A stretch of DNA of 64,000 nt from Sphingomonas taxi (GCF_000764535.1 NZ_CP009571.1:3281001-3345000), one strand, 5' to 3'; shown: positions 17,292 through 26,861, numbered from the stretch's first letter. The notes: generated by a model from the sequence alone, not told the origin. Numbers and translations: made by a program.

Positions 17292-17435
17292 ATGGCGGAC
17301 AAGGACGAACGGGCGCAGCGGCTGGCGGCGCAATTGCGGGCGAACCTGCACCGGCGCAAGGCGCAGGCGCGTGCCGCGGCCCAAGCCGCGCCCGCCCCCG
17401 ATGCTCCGGAAAAGCCTGCACAGCCCGACGAATAG
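17292..17435 (+). CDS. Conserved-looking small charged protein (47 aa)
   Basis: A 47-residue ORF starting with ATG at 17292. It reads as an amphipathic charged helix rich in Arg, Gln and Ala (MADKDERAQRLAAQLRANL) followed by an Ala/Pro tail ending KPAQPDE. No domain or family function is recognised. It lies between the tRNA-Thr gene and the stop of the X-Pro aminopeptidase and ends 4 bp before it. Composition with clean Lys/Arg/Glu use supports it as real; the role is unknown. Confidence 0.6.
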   Translation: MADKDERAQRLAAQLRANLHRRKAQARAAAQAAPAPDAPEKPAQPDE

Positions 17436-17439
17436 CCGC

Positions 17440-19266
17440 TCAGCCGAGCGGCGCGCATTTCGCCGCAAGCCAGGCGCGGTCGTCCGCGGCCAGTTCCGGG
17501 CCGATGCGGGCGAGCACCTCGGCATGATAGGCATCGAGCCAGTCGCGCTCGTCGCGGGTGAGCAGCGCGGGATCGATCAGCGTCCGCTCGATCGGTGCGA
17601 AGGTGAGCGTCTCGAAGCCGAGCATCGCGCGATCGGGATCGCCGCCGGCGATCGTCACCGGGATGGTGAGCAGCAGGTTCTCGATGCGGATGCCGTATTC
17701 GCCGGCCTTGTAATAGCCCGGCTCGTTCGACAGCATCATGCCCGCGCGCAGCGGCTCGAGCGAGGCGCCGCCGGGGTAATTGGGCGCGGCGATCCGCTGC
17801 GGCCCCTCATGGACCGCGAGATAGCTGCCGATGCCGTGGCCGGTGCCGTGACCGAAGTCGAGCCCCGCCTCCCACAACGGCCGGCGCGCGAAGCCGTCGA
17901 TCTGTGCGCCGCTGGTGCCGTCGGGGAAGATCGCGGTGGCGATGGCGATATGGCCCTTGAGCACGCGGGTGAAGCGGTCGCGCATCTCGGGCGTCGGCGC
18001 GCCGATCGGCATGACGCGGGTGACGTCGGTGGTGCCGTCGCGATATTGCCCGCCCGAATCGATCAGGAACAGCTCGCCGGGGCGGATCGGCGCGTTCGAT
18101 TCCTCGGTGACATGATAATGCGGGCTGGCGCCGTGCGCGCCGGTCGCCGAGATCGTGTCGAACGACGTGTCGAGCAGCAGCCCGGTTTCCTCACGGAAGG
18201 CGAGCAGGCGGGCGGCGGCGGACAATTCGGTCTCGCCGCCCTTGGGGCATTCGGTCTCGACCCAGCGCAGGAAGCGGGTGAGCGCGGCGCCGTCGCGCAG
18301 CGACGCGGCGCGATGGCCGTCGACCTCGACGGGGTTCTTGCGCGCCTTGGCGAGCACGACCGGGTCGCGCAGCGGCAGCACTCTGGCGCCCGCCGCGTCC
18401 AGCGCATCGAAGATCGCGGCGACGGCGCGTTCGGGATCGGCGGCGACGCGCTTGCCGGCATAGCCGCCGAGCGCCGCGGCGAAGGCGCTGCGCTCGTGCA
18501 GGCGGACGGCGTTGCCGAGATGCTGGCGCACCGCGTCGTCGATCTTCTCGGTGGCGACGAACAGGTCGGTGGTGCCGTCGCTGCCAACGATCGCATAGGA
18601 CAAAGCGACCGGCGTGTGCGCGACGTCGCCGCCGCGGACGTTGAGCGTCCAGGCGATCGAATCGAGTGCGGTGAGCACGACGGCATCGGCGCGCTGGTCG
18701 GCCAGCCAGTCGGCAATGCCGGCGCGCTTGGCGGCGGAGGATTCGCCGGCATAAGCGTCGTCGTGTGGCACGAGCGTCGCAGGCGAGGGGGCGGGGCGGT
18801 CGTGCCACACCGCGTCGATTGGATTAGCCGCGACCGGGACGAGCGTCGCACCGCGGTCGGCGAGCGCGGCGGCGGTGTCCTTCACCCAGCCGCCGGTGTG
18901 CAGCCACGGATCGTAGCCAATGCGCGCGCCGTCATCGACGTTGGCGGCGAGCCAGCCGGCGACGCTTTCCTGCGGCACCGCGACATAGGCCCAGTCGTCG
19001 CCCGACACCTGTTCGCGCACCTGCAACGTATAACGGCCGTCGGTGAAGATCGCGGCGCGGTCGGCGAGCACCACCGCGCTGCCCGCCGAGCCGCCGAAGC
19101 CGGTCAGCCAGCCGAGCCGCTGCGCATAGGCGCCGACATATTCGCTCATATGCTCGTCGGTGAGCGGTACGACGAAGCCGGCGAGCCCGGTGCGGGCGAG
19201 TTCGGCGCGGAGCGCGGCGAGGCGGGCGTGATGGGGCTTCATGGGAATATCCGTAGGTTGGGGCAT
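17440..19266 (-). CDS. pepP: Xaa-Pro aminopeptidase (M24B family)
   Basis: A 608-residue cytoplasmic metallopeptidase that removes an N-terminal residue preceding proline. It has two creatinase-like N-terminal domains (about 10-310), the pita-bread M24 catalytic domain with metal-ligand segments LFLIDSGGQYRDGTTDVTR and GHGTGHGIGSYLAVHEGP, and the C-terminal M24_C domain. The length matches the long, eukaryotic-like APP1 subfamily. The ATG at 19266 has a strong GGAGGG ribosome site, better than the internal ATG at 19242. The gene symbol is by function; the long subfamily is not orthologous to E. coli PepP. Confidence 0.93.
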   Translation of the reverse strand: MPQPTDIPMKPHHARLAALRAELARTGLAGFVVPLTDEHMSEYVGAYAQRLGWLTGFGGSAGSAVVLADRAAIFTDGRYTLQVREQVSGDDWAYVAVPQESVAGWLAANVDDGARIGYDPWLHTGGWVKDTAAALADRGATLVPVAANPIDAVWHDRPAPSPATLVPHDDAYAGESSAAKRAGIADWLADQRADAVVLTALDSIAWTLNVRGGDVAHTPVALSYAIVGSDGTTDLFVATEKIDDAVRQHLGNAVRLHERSAFAAALGGYAGKRVAADPERAVAAIFDALDAAGARVLPLRDPVVLAKARKNPVEVDGHRAASLRDGAALTRFLRWVETECPKGGETELSAAARLLAFREETGLLLDTSFDTISATGAHGASPHYHVTEESNAPIRPGELFLIDSGGQYRDGTTDVTRVMPIGAPTPEMRDRFTRVLKGHIAIATAIFPDGTSGAQIDGFARRPLWEAGLDFGHGTGHGIGSYLAVHEGPQRIAAPNYPGGASLEPLRAGMMLSNEPGYYKAGEYGIRIENLLLTIPVTIAGGDPDRAMLGFETLTFAPIERTLIDPALLTRDERDWLDAYHAEVLARIGPELAADDRAWLAAKCAPLG

Positions 19267-19317
19267 CTGGCCCTCCGCTCAAACCGAGGGGGGCGGATTG
19301 GCGTGGCAAGGGGCCGC

Positions 19318-19842
19318 TCAGGCGATCCGGTCGGGGACTTGGGCGGCATCGGCGGCGAGCGACTGTTGCGGCGCGACCGCCTCCCACGGGAAGACGAACC
19401 AGTCCTTGGTGTCGCGCCGGTCGATCGTGCGCGCGGCGTAATCGACGCGCTCAGCCGAGCTGGCATTGTCGATCAGCGTCGCGAAGCGCAGCACCGCCGC
19501 GGTCGCGCCGGCCTGCGCCAGCGTCTTGCGGATATGGCCGATCGTCCGGCCCGAATCGTTGATGTCGTCGACGAACAGCAGTTTCTCGCCGGCGCGCGTG
19601 CGTTCGGCGAGGCGGACCAACGGCGCTTCGGCGAAATCCTCGACCTGGCTGGAATAATCGACCGAGAGCATCGGCAGGCCGGTGGCGTGGCTGAGATAGA
19701 CCGCCGGCGCGAGGCCGCCGCGGCCGATGCCGATGATGAAATCGGGCGTCCAGCCGCCGTCGCGCACCGCGTCGGCGAGCGTGTGGACCGCGGCGACGAA
19801 ATCGTCGTGCGCGATATGGGTGAATGTGGGAAGCGCGGGCAT
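19318..19842 (-). CDS. Purine-type phosphoribosyltransferase (xanthine/hypoxanthine PRTase-like)
   Basis: A 174-residue type I phosphoribosyltransferase. The PRPP-binding motif is LLFVDDINDSGRTIG, the flexible-loop/PPi segment is IIGIGRGGLAPAVYLSH, and the C-terminal hood is short. It salvages a purine base by transfer to PRPP; similarity in length and motif is to XGPRT/Gpt-type enzymes. The ATG at 19842 (MPALPTFTHIAHDDF) is preferred; a further in-frame ATG lies at 19869. It is 52 bp upstream of the X-Pro aminopeptidase on the same strand. Confidence 0.85.
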   Translation of the reverse strand: MPALPTFTHIAHDDFVAAVHTLADAVRDGGWTPDFIIGIGRGGLAPAVYLSHATGLPMLSVDYSSQVEDFAEAPLVRLAERTRAGEKLLFVDDINDSGRTIGHIRKTLAQAGATAAVLRFATLIDNASSAERVDYAARTIDRRDTKDWFVFPWEAVAPQQSLAADAAQVPDRIA

Positions 19843-19875
19843 CCGCTTATAATCGTGGCATTGCCGCATCGGGGC

Positions 19876-20150
19876 AAGGCAATGTGGTTCGCGCGAAGAC
19901 GCGAAGGTGTCCCGCCCGCCGCGGGCGCGGCCCGCTATCCTCGTCCGTGGGACGGGTGAGGCGGCCTGTAGCGCGACCTCTTCGCGCCTTCGCGTGATTT
20001 ATTTTCGCGCAGATACGCGGAGACGCAGAGATGGTGCGTGCGACGCGAGCGACGTGACCTAGCCCTGTTTGAAGAGCGCCTGCGGCGCAGAAGGGCGGAA
20101 CCCCTCTGCGCCTCTGCGCGCAAAACCCTTCTTCGCGCCGCCGCGCGACC
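19876..20150. repeat. Intergenic inverted-repeat array (family A, gcgcagaggcgcagag type)
   Basis: The 311-bp gap between the PRTase and trans-sulfuration genes contains no gene. It is made of nested inverted repeats. A segment TTTTCGCGCAGATACGCGG with AGACGCAGAG (20002-20030) pairs with CTCTGCGCCTCTGCGCGCAA (from 20104), and CGCGAAGACGCGAAGG (about 19892) pairs with CTTCGCGCCTTCGCG (about 19980). The same word set forms a 29-bp perfect inverted repeat at 45757-45950. It is probably a dispersed palindromic element. Confidence 0.75.
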
Positions 20151-20153
20151 CGA

Positions 20154-21479
20154 TCAGATCGCGTTCAGCGCCTGATCGAAGTCGGCGATCAGATCGTCGG
20201 CATCCTCGACGCCGATCGAGATGCGCACCAGATTGTCGGTGATGCCGAGCGCCGCCTTGCGCTCCTCGGGCACCGACAGATGCGTCATCGCCGCCGGATG
20301 GCTGGCGAGCGTCTCGGTGCCGCCGAGCGACACCGCGAGCTTGGCGATGCGCAGCGCGTCGAGGAAGCGGAATGCCTCCGCCTCGCCGCCCTTGACGATC
20401 AGCGAGAAGGTCGAACCCGCGCCGGTGCAATGGCGGCGGTAGATGTCGGCCTGGCGCTCCATCCCCGGCGTGTCGGGCAGGAAGCCGAGATAGCCGACGC
20501 GCTCCACCTTGGGATGGTCGCGCAGGAAGGCGCAGACCTTGACCGCATTCTCGCCGGCACGGCTCATCCGCAGCTCCAGCGTCTCGAGGCTGCGCAGCAG
20601 CATCCACGCGGTATGCGGATCGCAGATCGTGCCGATCGTGTTGCGCATCGAGCGGATCGTGTTGATGTGCGCCTTGCTGCCGAGCACGCCGCCCGCGACG
20701 AGATCGCTATGCCCGCCGGCATATTTGGTGAGGCTGTAGACGACGATATCGGCGCCGTGGCGCAGCGGCTGCTGCCACAACGGCCCGAGAAAGGTGTTGT
20801 CGATCGCGATCGGCGGCTTCTCGTCGGCATCGGCGAAGATCGCGTCGCGGCTTGCCGCCACCGCCTCGATATCGACCAGCGCGTTGGTCGGGTTGGCAGG
20901 GCTTTCGAGATAGATCAGCGCGACATGGCCGGTCCTGGCTTCGGTCAGCACCGCGTCGATCTCCTCGCGCGTCGCGCCGGCGGGGAAGTCGAGCCACTTG
21001 ACCCCGAACTTGCCGAGGATGCGACCGATCAGCGTCTCGGTCGCCGCATAGAGCGGGCCGGAATGGACGATTGTGTCGCCCGGCTTGGTCATCGCGAGGA
21101 ACAGCGTGGCAATCGCCGACATGCCGCTGGAGAAGGCGAGCGCGTCCTCGGCCTCTTCCCAGATGCCGAGCCGGTCTTCGAGGATCTCCTGATTCGGGCC
21201 GTTGAAGCGCGAATAGACGAGGCCGTCGGCGCCGCCCGGGCGCTTGCCGGTGACGCCCTCGAAATGGCGCTTGCCCGCGGCGGCATTGGGGAAGACGAAG
21301 GTCGAGGTGAGGAAGATCGGCGGCTTGAGCGCGCCTTCCGACAGCGCCGGGTCGAAGCCGTGTCCCATCATCATCGTCGAGGGGCGCAGCTTGCGGTCGC
21401 CGATCTTCTCGACGCCGATGTCGGTGGCGGCAGGGCTCGGGGTGCCGCCGGCGCCGGTCAGTTCTGCTTCGTCGGGCAT
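20154..21479 (-). CDS. Cystathionine gamma-synthase/methionine gamma-lyase family PLP enzyme
   Basis: A 441-residue fold-type I PLP enzyme of the trans-sulfuration family. Visible features are the substrate/PLP phosphate region LAFSSGMSAIATLFLAMTKPGD, the Asp-binding segment AIDNTFLGPLWQ and the Schiff-base lysine in YSLTKYAGGHSDLVAGG. It should act on cystathionine, O-acyl-homoserine or methionine; the exact reaction is not resolvable here. The N-terminal extension of about 40 residues is longer than MetB. The ATG at 21479 has an AAGGAGAA ribosome site. Confidence 0.88.
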   Translation of the reverse strand: MPDEAELTGAGGTPSPAATDIGVEKIGDRKLRPSTMMMGHGFDPALSEGALKPPIFLTSTFVFPNAAAGKRHFEGVTGKRPGGADGLVYSRFNGPNQEILEDRLGIWEEAEDALAFSSGMSAIATLFLAMTKPGDTIVHSGPLYAATETLIGRILGKFGVKWLDFPAGATREEIDAVLTEARTGHVALIYLESPANPTNALVDIEAVAASRDAIFADADEKPPIAIDNTFLGPLWQQPLRHGADIVVYSLTKYAGGHSDLVAGGVLGSKAHINTIRSMRNTIGTICDPHTAWMLLRSLETLELRMSRAGENAVKVCAFLRDHPKVERVGYLGFLPDTPGMERQADIYRRHCTGAGSTFSLIVKGGEAEAFRFLDALRIAKLAVSLGGTETLASHPAAMTHLSVPEERKAALGITDNLVRISIGVEDADDLIADFDQALNAI

Positions 21480-21577
21480 GGTCTTCTCCTTGATGGCGAA
21501 GAGCATAGCCGCGGATCGTAACGGATGACACCAGTTTGCGGTTGGTGGTGGGAGATGTGGGCGGACGCGTCCCAGTT

Positions 21578-21681
21578 CGTCATCCCGACGAAAGTCGGGA
21601 CCTATGGATACGGTGCCGTCCGCGATAGTGCGCATCATCGGCCGCCCGCACCCATGGGTCCCGGCTTTCGCCGGGATGACG
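21578..21681. repeat. Inverted-repeat element (family C)
   Basis: A left arm beginning CGTCATCCCGACGAAAGTCG (21578-21602) is the imperfect reverse complement of a right arm GGTCCCGGCTTTCGCCGGGA (21657-21681), with about 54 bases between them. Each arm also folds on itself. Related elements occur at 24064-24156 and 38519-38625. It fills the gap between the trans-sulfuration gene and the YfiH-type gene. Confidence 0.85.
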
Positions 21682-21694
21682 AGGAGGGCGATCC

Positions 21695-22456
21695 TTACCC
21701 CAATCCGATCACGCTGATCTGCCGCCCGTAATCCGCCTCTCCGCGGTGCGTCGCGCGGCGGAAGCTGTAGAAGCGCTCCTCGTCGCCATAGGTGTCGAGC
21801 CCGAGCGCCTCGATCCGCGTCACCCCCGCGGCGGCGAGGCGATGCGCGACATAGGCTTCGAGATCGAACTGGTGATGGCCCGCGCGGCCATCGGCGAAGA
21901 AGCGCTCGTTCGCCGCATCGGCTTCGGCGAAGGTGCGCAGGAAGCCGTCGTCCACCTCATAGGAGGCGCGCGCGATGCACGGCCCGATCGCGGCGACGAT
22001 CCGCTCGCGCCGCGCGCCGAGCGACGCCATCGCCGCGAGCGTCGCATCGGTGACGCCGCCGAGCGCACCCTTCCAGCCGGCATGCGCCGCACCGACGACG
22101 CCCGCATCGCGATCGGCGAACAGCACCGGCGCGCAATCCGCGGTGAGGATACCCAGCAGCAGCCCCGGCCTGTCGGTGACCAGCGCATCCGCCCGTGGCC
22201 GCGCCGCGGCGGCATAGGGCGCGGTGACGACCACCGCCTCGGCCGAATGGATCTGGTATAGCCCGAGCAGCGCCGCGCCGGGCAGCACCGCGTCCGTGGC
22301 GAGGCGGCGGTTCTCGGCGACCGCGGCGGGATCGTCGGCCGAGCCCAGGCCGGCGTTGAGCCCGGCAACCATGCCGTCCGACACGCCCCCGCGGCGGCCG
22401 AAAAAACCATGCGGCACGTCGCCGAGGCGGCGCGCGCGGATCACCTCGACGCTCAC
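21695..22456 (-). CDS. Laccase-domain/YfiH-type multicopper-like purine nucleoside phosphorylase
   Basis: A 253-residue protein of the YfiH/polyphenol-oxidase (LACC1-like) family. Metal-site residues are visible in QIHSAEAVVV, LTADCAPVLFAD and AAHAGWKG. Characterised relatives act as purine nucleoside phosphorylases/adenosine deaminases and help in cell-wall precursor editing. The GTG at 22456 overlaps the stop of the GNAT gene (GTGA), making it the last gene of a coupled trio with MidA-like and GNAT genes. Confidence 0.88.
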   Translation of the reverse strand: MSVEVIRARRLGDVPHGFFGRRGGVSDGMVAGLNAGLGSADDPAAVAENRRLATDAVLPGAALLGLYQIHSAEAVVVTAPYAAAARPRADALVTDRPGLLLGILTADCAPVLFADRDAGVVGAAHAGWKGALGGVTDATLAAMASLGARRERIVAAIGPCIARASYEVDDGFLRTFAEADAANERFFADGRAGHHQFDLEAYVAHRLAAAGVTRIEALGLDTYGDEERFYSFRRATHRGEADYGRQISVIGLG

Positions 22457-22962
22457 AGTGCGAGCCGCATCAGATGGTCCTCGTCGGCATGATTGCCGAC
22501 CATGAAGGTGTAGATGCCGATCTCCTCGAAGCCATAACGTTCGTAGAAGCGCCGCGCGCGATGGTTGTCGACATAGACCGACAGGAACAGCTCGCCTGCA
22601 CCACGCGCCCGCGCGGTGGCGATCACCCAGTCCATCATCCGCGCCGCCAGCCCGCTGCCCTGCTGCGACCCGCGCAGGTACAATTGACGCAGCTCGATCA
22701 TCGCGCCGGCAGGCGTCACCGGCAGCGCATGCGGCCCCAGCTTCGCGAACCCCACCGCCGCGCCATCGTCCTCGGCGAGCAGGAAGGCGAAGGCGGGGTC
22801 GGCCAGCTCCGCCCGCCACCGCTCGACGGTCAGCGCATCGAGGAAGCTCGCCAGATCGGCAGGGTCGTAGAGCGAGCCGAAGGTCGCGGTGAAGCAATCC
22901 GCCATCAATGCGGCGATCGCCTCGGCATCGGCAACCGTCGGGTTGCGCAGCGTCGCGGTCAT
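22453..22962 (-). CDS. GNAT-family N-acetyltransferase
   Basis: A 169-residue GNAT acetyltransferase. The acetyl-CoA binding signature is LYLRGSQQGSGLAARMMDWV (R/Q-xx-G-x-G/A), and the C-terminal strand is NHRARRFYERYGFEEIG. The ATG at 22962 overlaps the stop of the methyltransferase gene, and its own stop overlaps the start of the YfiH gene, so the three are translationally coupled. The substrate is unknown. Confidence 0.9.
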   Translation of the reverse strand: MTATLRNPTVADAEAIAALMADCFTATFGSLYDPADLASFLDALTVERWRAELADPAFAFLLAEDDGAAVGFAKLGPHALPVTPAGAMIELRQLYLRGSQQGSGLAARMMDWVIATARARGAGELFLSVYVDNHRARRFYERYGFEEIGIYTFMVGNHADEDHLMRLAL

Positions 22963-24002
22963 GCGCCGAACGCCGCCGGAGTGGGCCAATCGTGGTGCGT
23001 CACCGCCAGCGCCTTGAACAGCAGCCCCATGTCTCCCATCAATCGCGCGCGGTCGGCGAGGATCGCCTCGGTCCGCTCGGGCGCATGGCGGGCGAGTGCG
23101 GTGGCACGGCCGTCGATGCCGAGCTGACCGAGCAGGTCGCGCTGCGTCACCGGTCCCCAGGCGACCGCGCCCGCCGCCTGCGCCGCGGCGGCGAGCGTGG
23201 TGAAGTCGACATGCGCCGACAGATCGTTGTCGCCCGGCGTCTCGAACGGATTGGCGAAGCCGTGGCCGCGCACCGCCTGCAACGTCTCGCCGACCGCCGG
23301 TCCCTCGTAGCCGTAATCGATCGCGACCAGCGCGCCGCCCTGCGCGGCGATGCGGCGGCCGAGAGCCTGCATCACCGCGACGCTCGCCGGCGAAATTTCC
23401 AGCACCGATCCGGCGGGGGCGTCGCGGAGCGGTTCGGGGAGCAGGTCGACCGGTACCGCCTTGCCCGCGATCGGCAGGAACAACGTGTCCTGACAGGCGA
23501 CCAGCCGTTCGTGCCAGCCCTCCCCGCGGCGGACGAGCTGGCGGATCGGCAAGGCGTCGAAGAATTCGTTGGCGACGACGAGCAGCGCGACGTCGCTGGG
23601 CAAGGTGTCGACGCCGTCGTGCCACGTCGCCTCCGGCACGCGCTCGGCCTGCGCGGCGCGAAGGACGGGGCTGGTCTCGACGAAATGCACCGCGGGGACG
23701 AGGCCCGCCTTGGCCATCGCGCGTAACGCGTCGGCGGCGAGCGTACCGCGACCGGGACCGAGCTCGACCCAGGCGACGTCGGGTCGTCCGGCGCGGTCCC
23801 ACAGATCGGCGCACCACAGGCCGATCAGCTCGCCGAACATCTGGCTGATCTCGGGCGCGGTGACGAAATCGCCGCGCGCGCCGAACGGGTCGCGCGTCGC
23901 ATAATAATGCGCGTTGGCGGCGGCCATGAACTGCGACACCGGCATCGGCCCGGCAAGGGTGATCGCGCGCGCGAGACGGTCGGGGAGGGGAGCTTCGGTC
24001 AC
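22959..24002 (-). CDS. MidA/NDUFAF7-family SAM-dependent methyltransferase
   Basis: A 347-residue methyltransferase homologous to mitochondrial NDUFAF7, which methylates an arginine of a complex I subunit. The characteristic N-terminus AANAHYYATRDPFGARGDFVTAPEISQMFGE is followed by the SAM motif WVELGPGRGTLAADALR. Alphaproteobacterial homologues are presumed to help assemble respiratory complex I, which is inference from the eukaryotic protein. It heads a coupled run with GNAT and YfiH genes, immediately downstream of an inverted-repeat element and lgt. Confidence 0.9.
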   Translation of the reverse strand: MTEAPLPDRLARAITLAGPMPVSQFMAAANAHYYATRDPFGARGDFVTAPEISQMFGELIGLWCADLWDRAGRPDVAWVELGPGRGTLAADALRAMAKAGLVPAVHFVETSPVLRAAQAERVPEATWHDGVDTLPSDVALLVVANEFFDALPIRQLVRRGEGWHERLVACQDTLFLPIAGKAVPVDLLPEPLRDAPAGSVLEISPASVAVMQALGRRIAAQGGALVAIDYGYEGPAVGETLQAVRGHGFANPFETPGDNDLSAHVDFTTLAAAAQAAGAVAWGPVTQRDLLGQLGIDGRATALARHAPERTEAILADRARLMGDMGLLFKALAVTHHDWPTPAAFGA

Positions 24003-24063
24003 CCGCCCGAAATGACGGTGCGGAGTGGACGGCGCAAGGGTTTAGCCGCCCTCCGCCCTCCTT

Positions 24064-24156
24064 CGTCATCCCCGCGAAGGCGGGGATCCAGACGCGCGGG
24101 TCCCCCTTTAAGCCGCTACGTCGGCGTGTATGGATCCCCGCCTCCGCGGGGATGAC
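24064..24156. repeat. Inverted-repeat element (family C)
   Basis: The left arm starts CGTCATCCCCGCGAAGGCGG (24064-24090) and the right arm is TGGATCCCCGCCTCCGCGGG (24131-24156), near-perfect complements separated by about 40 bases. It lies between lgt and the MidA-like gene, where it may end or attenuate lgt transcription. Related copies are at 21578 and 38519. Confidence 0.85.
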
Positions 24157-24193
24157 AGATGTGTGGGGGAGGGGTGGCCGAGGATAACTCCCC

Positions 24194-25102
24194 TTACGCC
24201 ACGCTCTGCGTCCCCGCGATCGGCTCCACCCGCGTGCGGCGTTTCGGCGCGGTCAGCACGAGGTACAGGCCGCCGGCGATCATCGGCACGCACAGCCACT
24301 GGCCCATATGGATGCCGGTCGCCTCGATGAACGAGCCGCGGAACTGCGCATCGGGTTCGCGGAAGAATTCGACGATGAACCGCGCCACGCCATAGCCGAG
24401 CACGAACAGCCCGACGAGCTTGCCCGGCTGGTAGCGCGCCTTGGTCCGCCAGAAGGCGAACCACAGGATCGCGAACAGCACGATCCCCTCCAGCCCCGCC
24501 TCGTAGAGCTGGCTGGGGTGGCGCGCCGGCTCGGGCACGTCGAACGGCACGGTCCGCTCGAACACGATCGCCCAGGGCACGTCGGCGGGCTTGCCCCACA
24601 ATTCGCCGTTCACGAAATTGGCCAGCCGGCCGAAGAACAGCCCGAACGGCACCACGCAGGCGATGTAATCGTGGACCCGCAGCCAGTCGAGCTTGTGCTT
24701 GCGCGCGAACAGGATGATCCCGATCGACGTGCCGATCACGCCGCCGTGGAAGCTCATGCCGCCGTCCCACAATCGCAGGATGCGGATCGGGTGGAGCAGC
24801 ATCTCGGGCGCGTAGAACAGCACATAGCCGATCCGCCCGCCGAGGATGATGCCGAGCGTCGCATAGAAGACGAGGTCGTCGGCATGGCGCCGCGCCATCG
24901 GCGCGCCGGGCTGGGCGAGCAATTTGAGCAGATACCACCAGCCGACGAGGATGCCGGCGATATAGGCGAGGCTGTACCAGCGCAGCGTGAAGAAGCCGAT
25001 CGAGAAGATGTCCGGGTGCAGCCCCAGATCGGCAAAACGGATGTGGCCGCCGCCCGCCGGGACGGCGGTGGGGGCGGCAGCGGCGAGCAACGGCAGGATC
25101 AA
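24194..25102 (-). CDS. lgt: Prolipoprotein diacylglyceryl transferase
   Basis: Transfers diacylglycerol from phosphatidylglycerol to the lipobox cysteine of prolipoproteins in the inner membrane. About 302 residues with seven helices. The Lgt signature is the [13 protein letters not shown] segment, preceded by [20 protein letters not shown] with the catalytic His region. Two starts are possible. The TTG at 25102 has a GGGGGAAA ribosome site and leaves room for the divergent promoter. The ATG at 25147 lies only 20 bp from the next gene's start, so it is less likely. Confidence 0.93.
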   Translation of the reverse strand: MILPLLAAAAPTAVPAGGGHIRFADLGLHPDIFSIGFFTLRWYSLAYIAGILVGWWYLLKLLAQPGAPMARRHADDLVFYATLGIILGGRIGYVLFYAPEMLLHPIRILRLWDGGMSFHGGVIGTSIGIILFARKHKLDWLRVHDYIACVVPFGLFFGRLANFVNGELWGKPADVPWAIVFERTVPFDVPEPARHPSQLYEAGLEGIVLFAILWFAFWRTKARYQPGKLVGLFVLGYGVARFIVEFFREPDAQFRGSFIEATGIHMGQWLCVPMIAGGLYLVLTAPKRRTRVEPIAGTQSVA

Positions 25103-25167
25103 GGCTTTCCCCCAGGGTTTGGCGTCTGCATAGTGGGCCAAAGGCACAAGACCAAGCGGAGAGAGAT

Positions 25168-26853
25168 ATGAGGACGACGCTCGACGTGCGCATGGACGCG
25201 ACCATGGCGGCGCTGACCGCGCCCGGCGGCATGCTGCCGCTCGGCACGGTGCAGCGCGATGGCCGCGACTATCCGGTCATCGCCGCCGCGCCGCCCTCGC
25301 TCCCTTATTATTTTGCCCATTATTGTCAGGAACATGCGGACAAGACCTTCCTCGTCTCGGGTGACGAGCGGCTGACCTTCGCGCAAGTGTATGCGGTCGC
25401 GACCGCAGTCGCCCAGGCGCTGGTCGCCGCGCACGGCATCGCGCGCGGCGACCGCGTCGGCATCGCGATGCGCAACTCGCCGGCGTGGATCGTGCTCTAC
25501 ATGGGCGTGGTGATGGCGGGCGGCGTCGCGACCCTGCTCAACGGCTGGTGGCAGGCCGAGGAACTGGCGGCGGCGATTCGCGAGGTGGAGTGCGCCTTGG
25601 TCTTCGCCGATGCGCCGCGGGCGAGGCGGCTTGCCGGCGTGCCCGCGCCGGTGGTCGCGATCGACGACACGTTGCCGCTGGCGCAGGCGCTCGCCGCGGT
25701 GACCGCCGCCGGCCAGCCCGACATGCCGCTGCCCGCCGTCGGGGCGGAGGATCATGCGACGATCCTGTTCACCTCGGGCTCGACCGGCCAGTCGAAGGGG
25801 GCGCTGTGCGACCATCGCAGCGTGATCCAGGGCGTCTTCAACTATCTCGCGCAGGCGCTCACCATGCTCGGCATCGCCGCGCAGGACGGCAACGCGCCGA
25901 CCGAACAGCCCTCGACGCTGCTGACGCTGCCGCTGTTCCACGTCACCGCCGAAGTGCCGGTGCTGCTGCAGAGCTTCGCGATGGGGCGCAAGCTGGTGCT
26001 GATGCCGAAATGGGACGCGGGCGAGGCGATGCGGCTGATCGCGCAGGAGCGGATCAGCTATTTCGTCGGGGTGCCGCTGATGAGCTTCGAGATCCTGACC
26101 CATCCCGATCGCGCCGATTACGATCTCTCGACCGTCACCGATTTCGCCGCCGGCGGCGCGCCGCGCCCGGTCGAGCACGTCCGCCGCATCGATGCCGAGA
26201 TGGGCGGCGGCGCGCCGCTGATCGGGTACGGGCTCACCGAGACCAATGCGGTCGGCACGGGCAATTGGCGGACCAACTATCTCGCCAAGCCGAACAGCGC
26301 CGGTCGCGCCTCGCCCCCGCTGGTCGATCTCGCCATCCTCGACGATGCCGGCGCACCGGTGGCGCAGGGCGCGCGCGGCGAGGTGGCGATCCGCTCGATC
26401 TGCAACTTCCTCGGCTATTGGAACCGGCCCGAGGCGACCGCGGCCTGCATGACCGCCGACGGCTATTTCCGCACCGGCGACATCGGTTATCTCGACGCGG
26501 ACGGCTATCTGTTCATCGTCGACCGCAAGAAGGACATCATCATCCGCGGCGGCGAGAATATCTCGTGCCAGGAGGTCGAGGCGGCGCTCTACGCGCATCC
26601 CGCGGTGGCCGAGGCGGCGGTGTTCGGCCTGCCCGACGCGCGCTTCGACGAGGTGCCCGGCGCGGTCGTCCAGCCGCGCGACGGCGAGACGCTGAGCGAG
26701 GGCGAATTGCAGGCGTTCCTGTCCGACCATATCGCCGCCTTCAAGGTGCCGACCCGCATCTGGATCGCCGACGCGCCGCTGCCGCGGCTGGGGACCGAGA
26801 AGATCGACAAGGTCGCGCTGCGCGAGACGTATCGGGCGCTGGTCGCGGCCTGA
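25168..26853 (+). CDS. Class I adenylate-forming enzyme (fatty acyl-CoA ligase-like)
   Basis: A 561-residue ANL-superfamily ligase that activates a carboxylate with ATP and couples it to CoA. Core motifs are the P-loop [15 protein letters not shown], the A5 motif [10 protein letters not shown], the A7 region [38 protein letters not shown], and the A10 lysine near [11 protein letters not shown]. It resembles long-chain or aryl acyl-CoA ligases. The ATG at 25168 follows a GGAGAGAG ribosome site. It is divergent from lgt. Confidence 0.9.
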   Translation: MRTTLDVRMDATMAALTAPGGMLPLGTVQRDGRDYPVIAAAPPSLPYYFAHYCQEHADKTFLVSGDERLTFAQVYAVATAVAQALVAAHGIARGDRVGIAMRNSPAWIVLYMGVVMAGGVATLLNGWWQAEELAAAIREVECALVFADAPRARRLAGVPAPVVAIDDTLPLAQALAAVTAAGQPDMPLPAVGAEDHATILFTSGSTGQSKGALCDHRSVIQGVFNYLAQALTMLGIAAQDGNAPTEQPSTLLTLPLFHVTAEVPVLLQSFAMGRKLVLMPKWDAGEAMRLIAQERISYFVGVPLMSFEILTHPDRADYDLSTVTDFAAGGAPRPVEHVRRIDAEMGGGAPLIGYGLTETNAVGTGNWRTNYLAKPNSAGRASPPLVDLAILDDAGAPVAQGARGEVAIRSICNFLGYWNRPEATAACMTADGYFRTGDIGYLDADGYLFIVDRKKDIIIRGGENISCQEVEAALYAHPAVAEAAVFGLPDARFDEVPGAVVQPRDGETLSEGELQAFLSDHIAAFKVPTRIWIADAPLPRLGTEKIDKVALRETYRALVAA

Positions 26854-26861
26854 GCGGTCGC

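Noticed and set aside
17371..19959. A very long plus-strand open frame (about 860 codons) opposite the X-Pro aminopeptidase and PRTase genes
   Set aside because: It is an antisense shadow of GC-rich codons. The translation is Arg/Gly/Glu-rich without any fold or motif, while the minus-strand genes show clear catalytic motifs.
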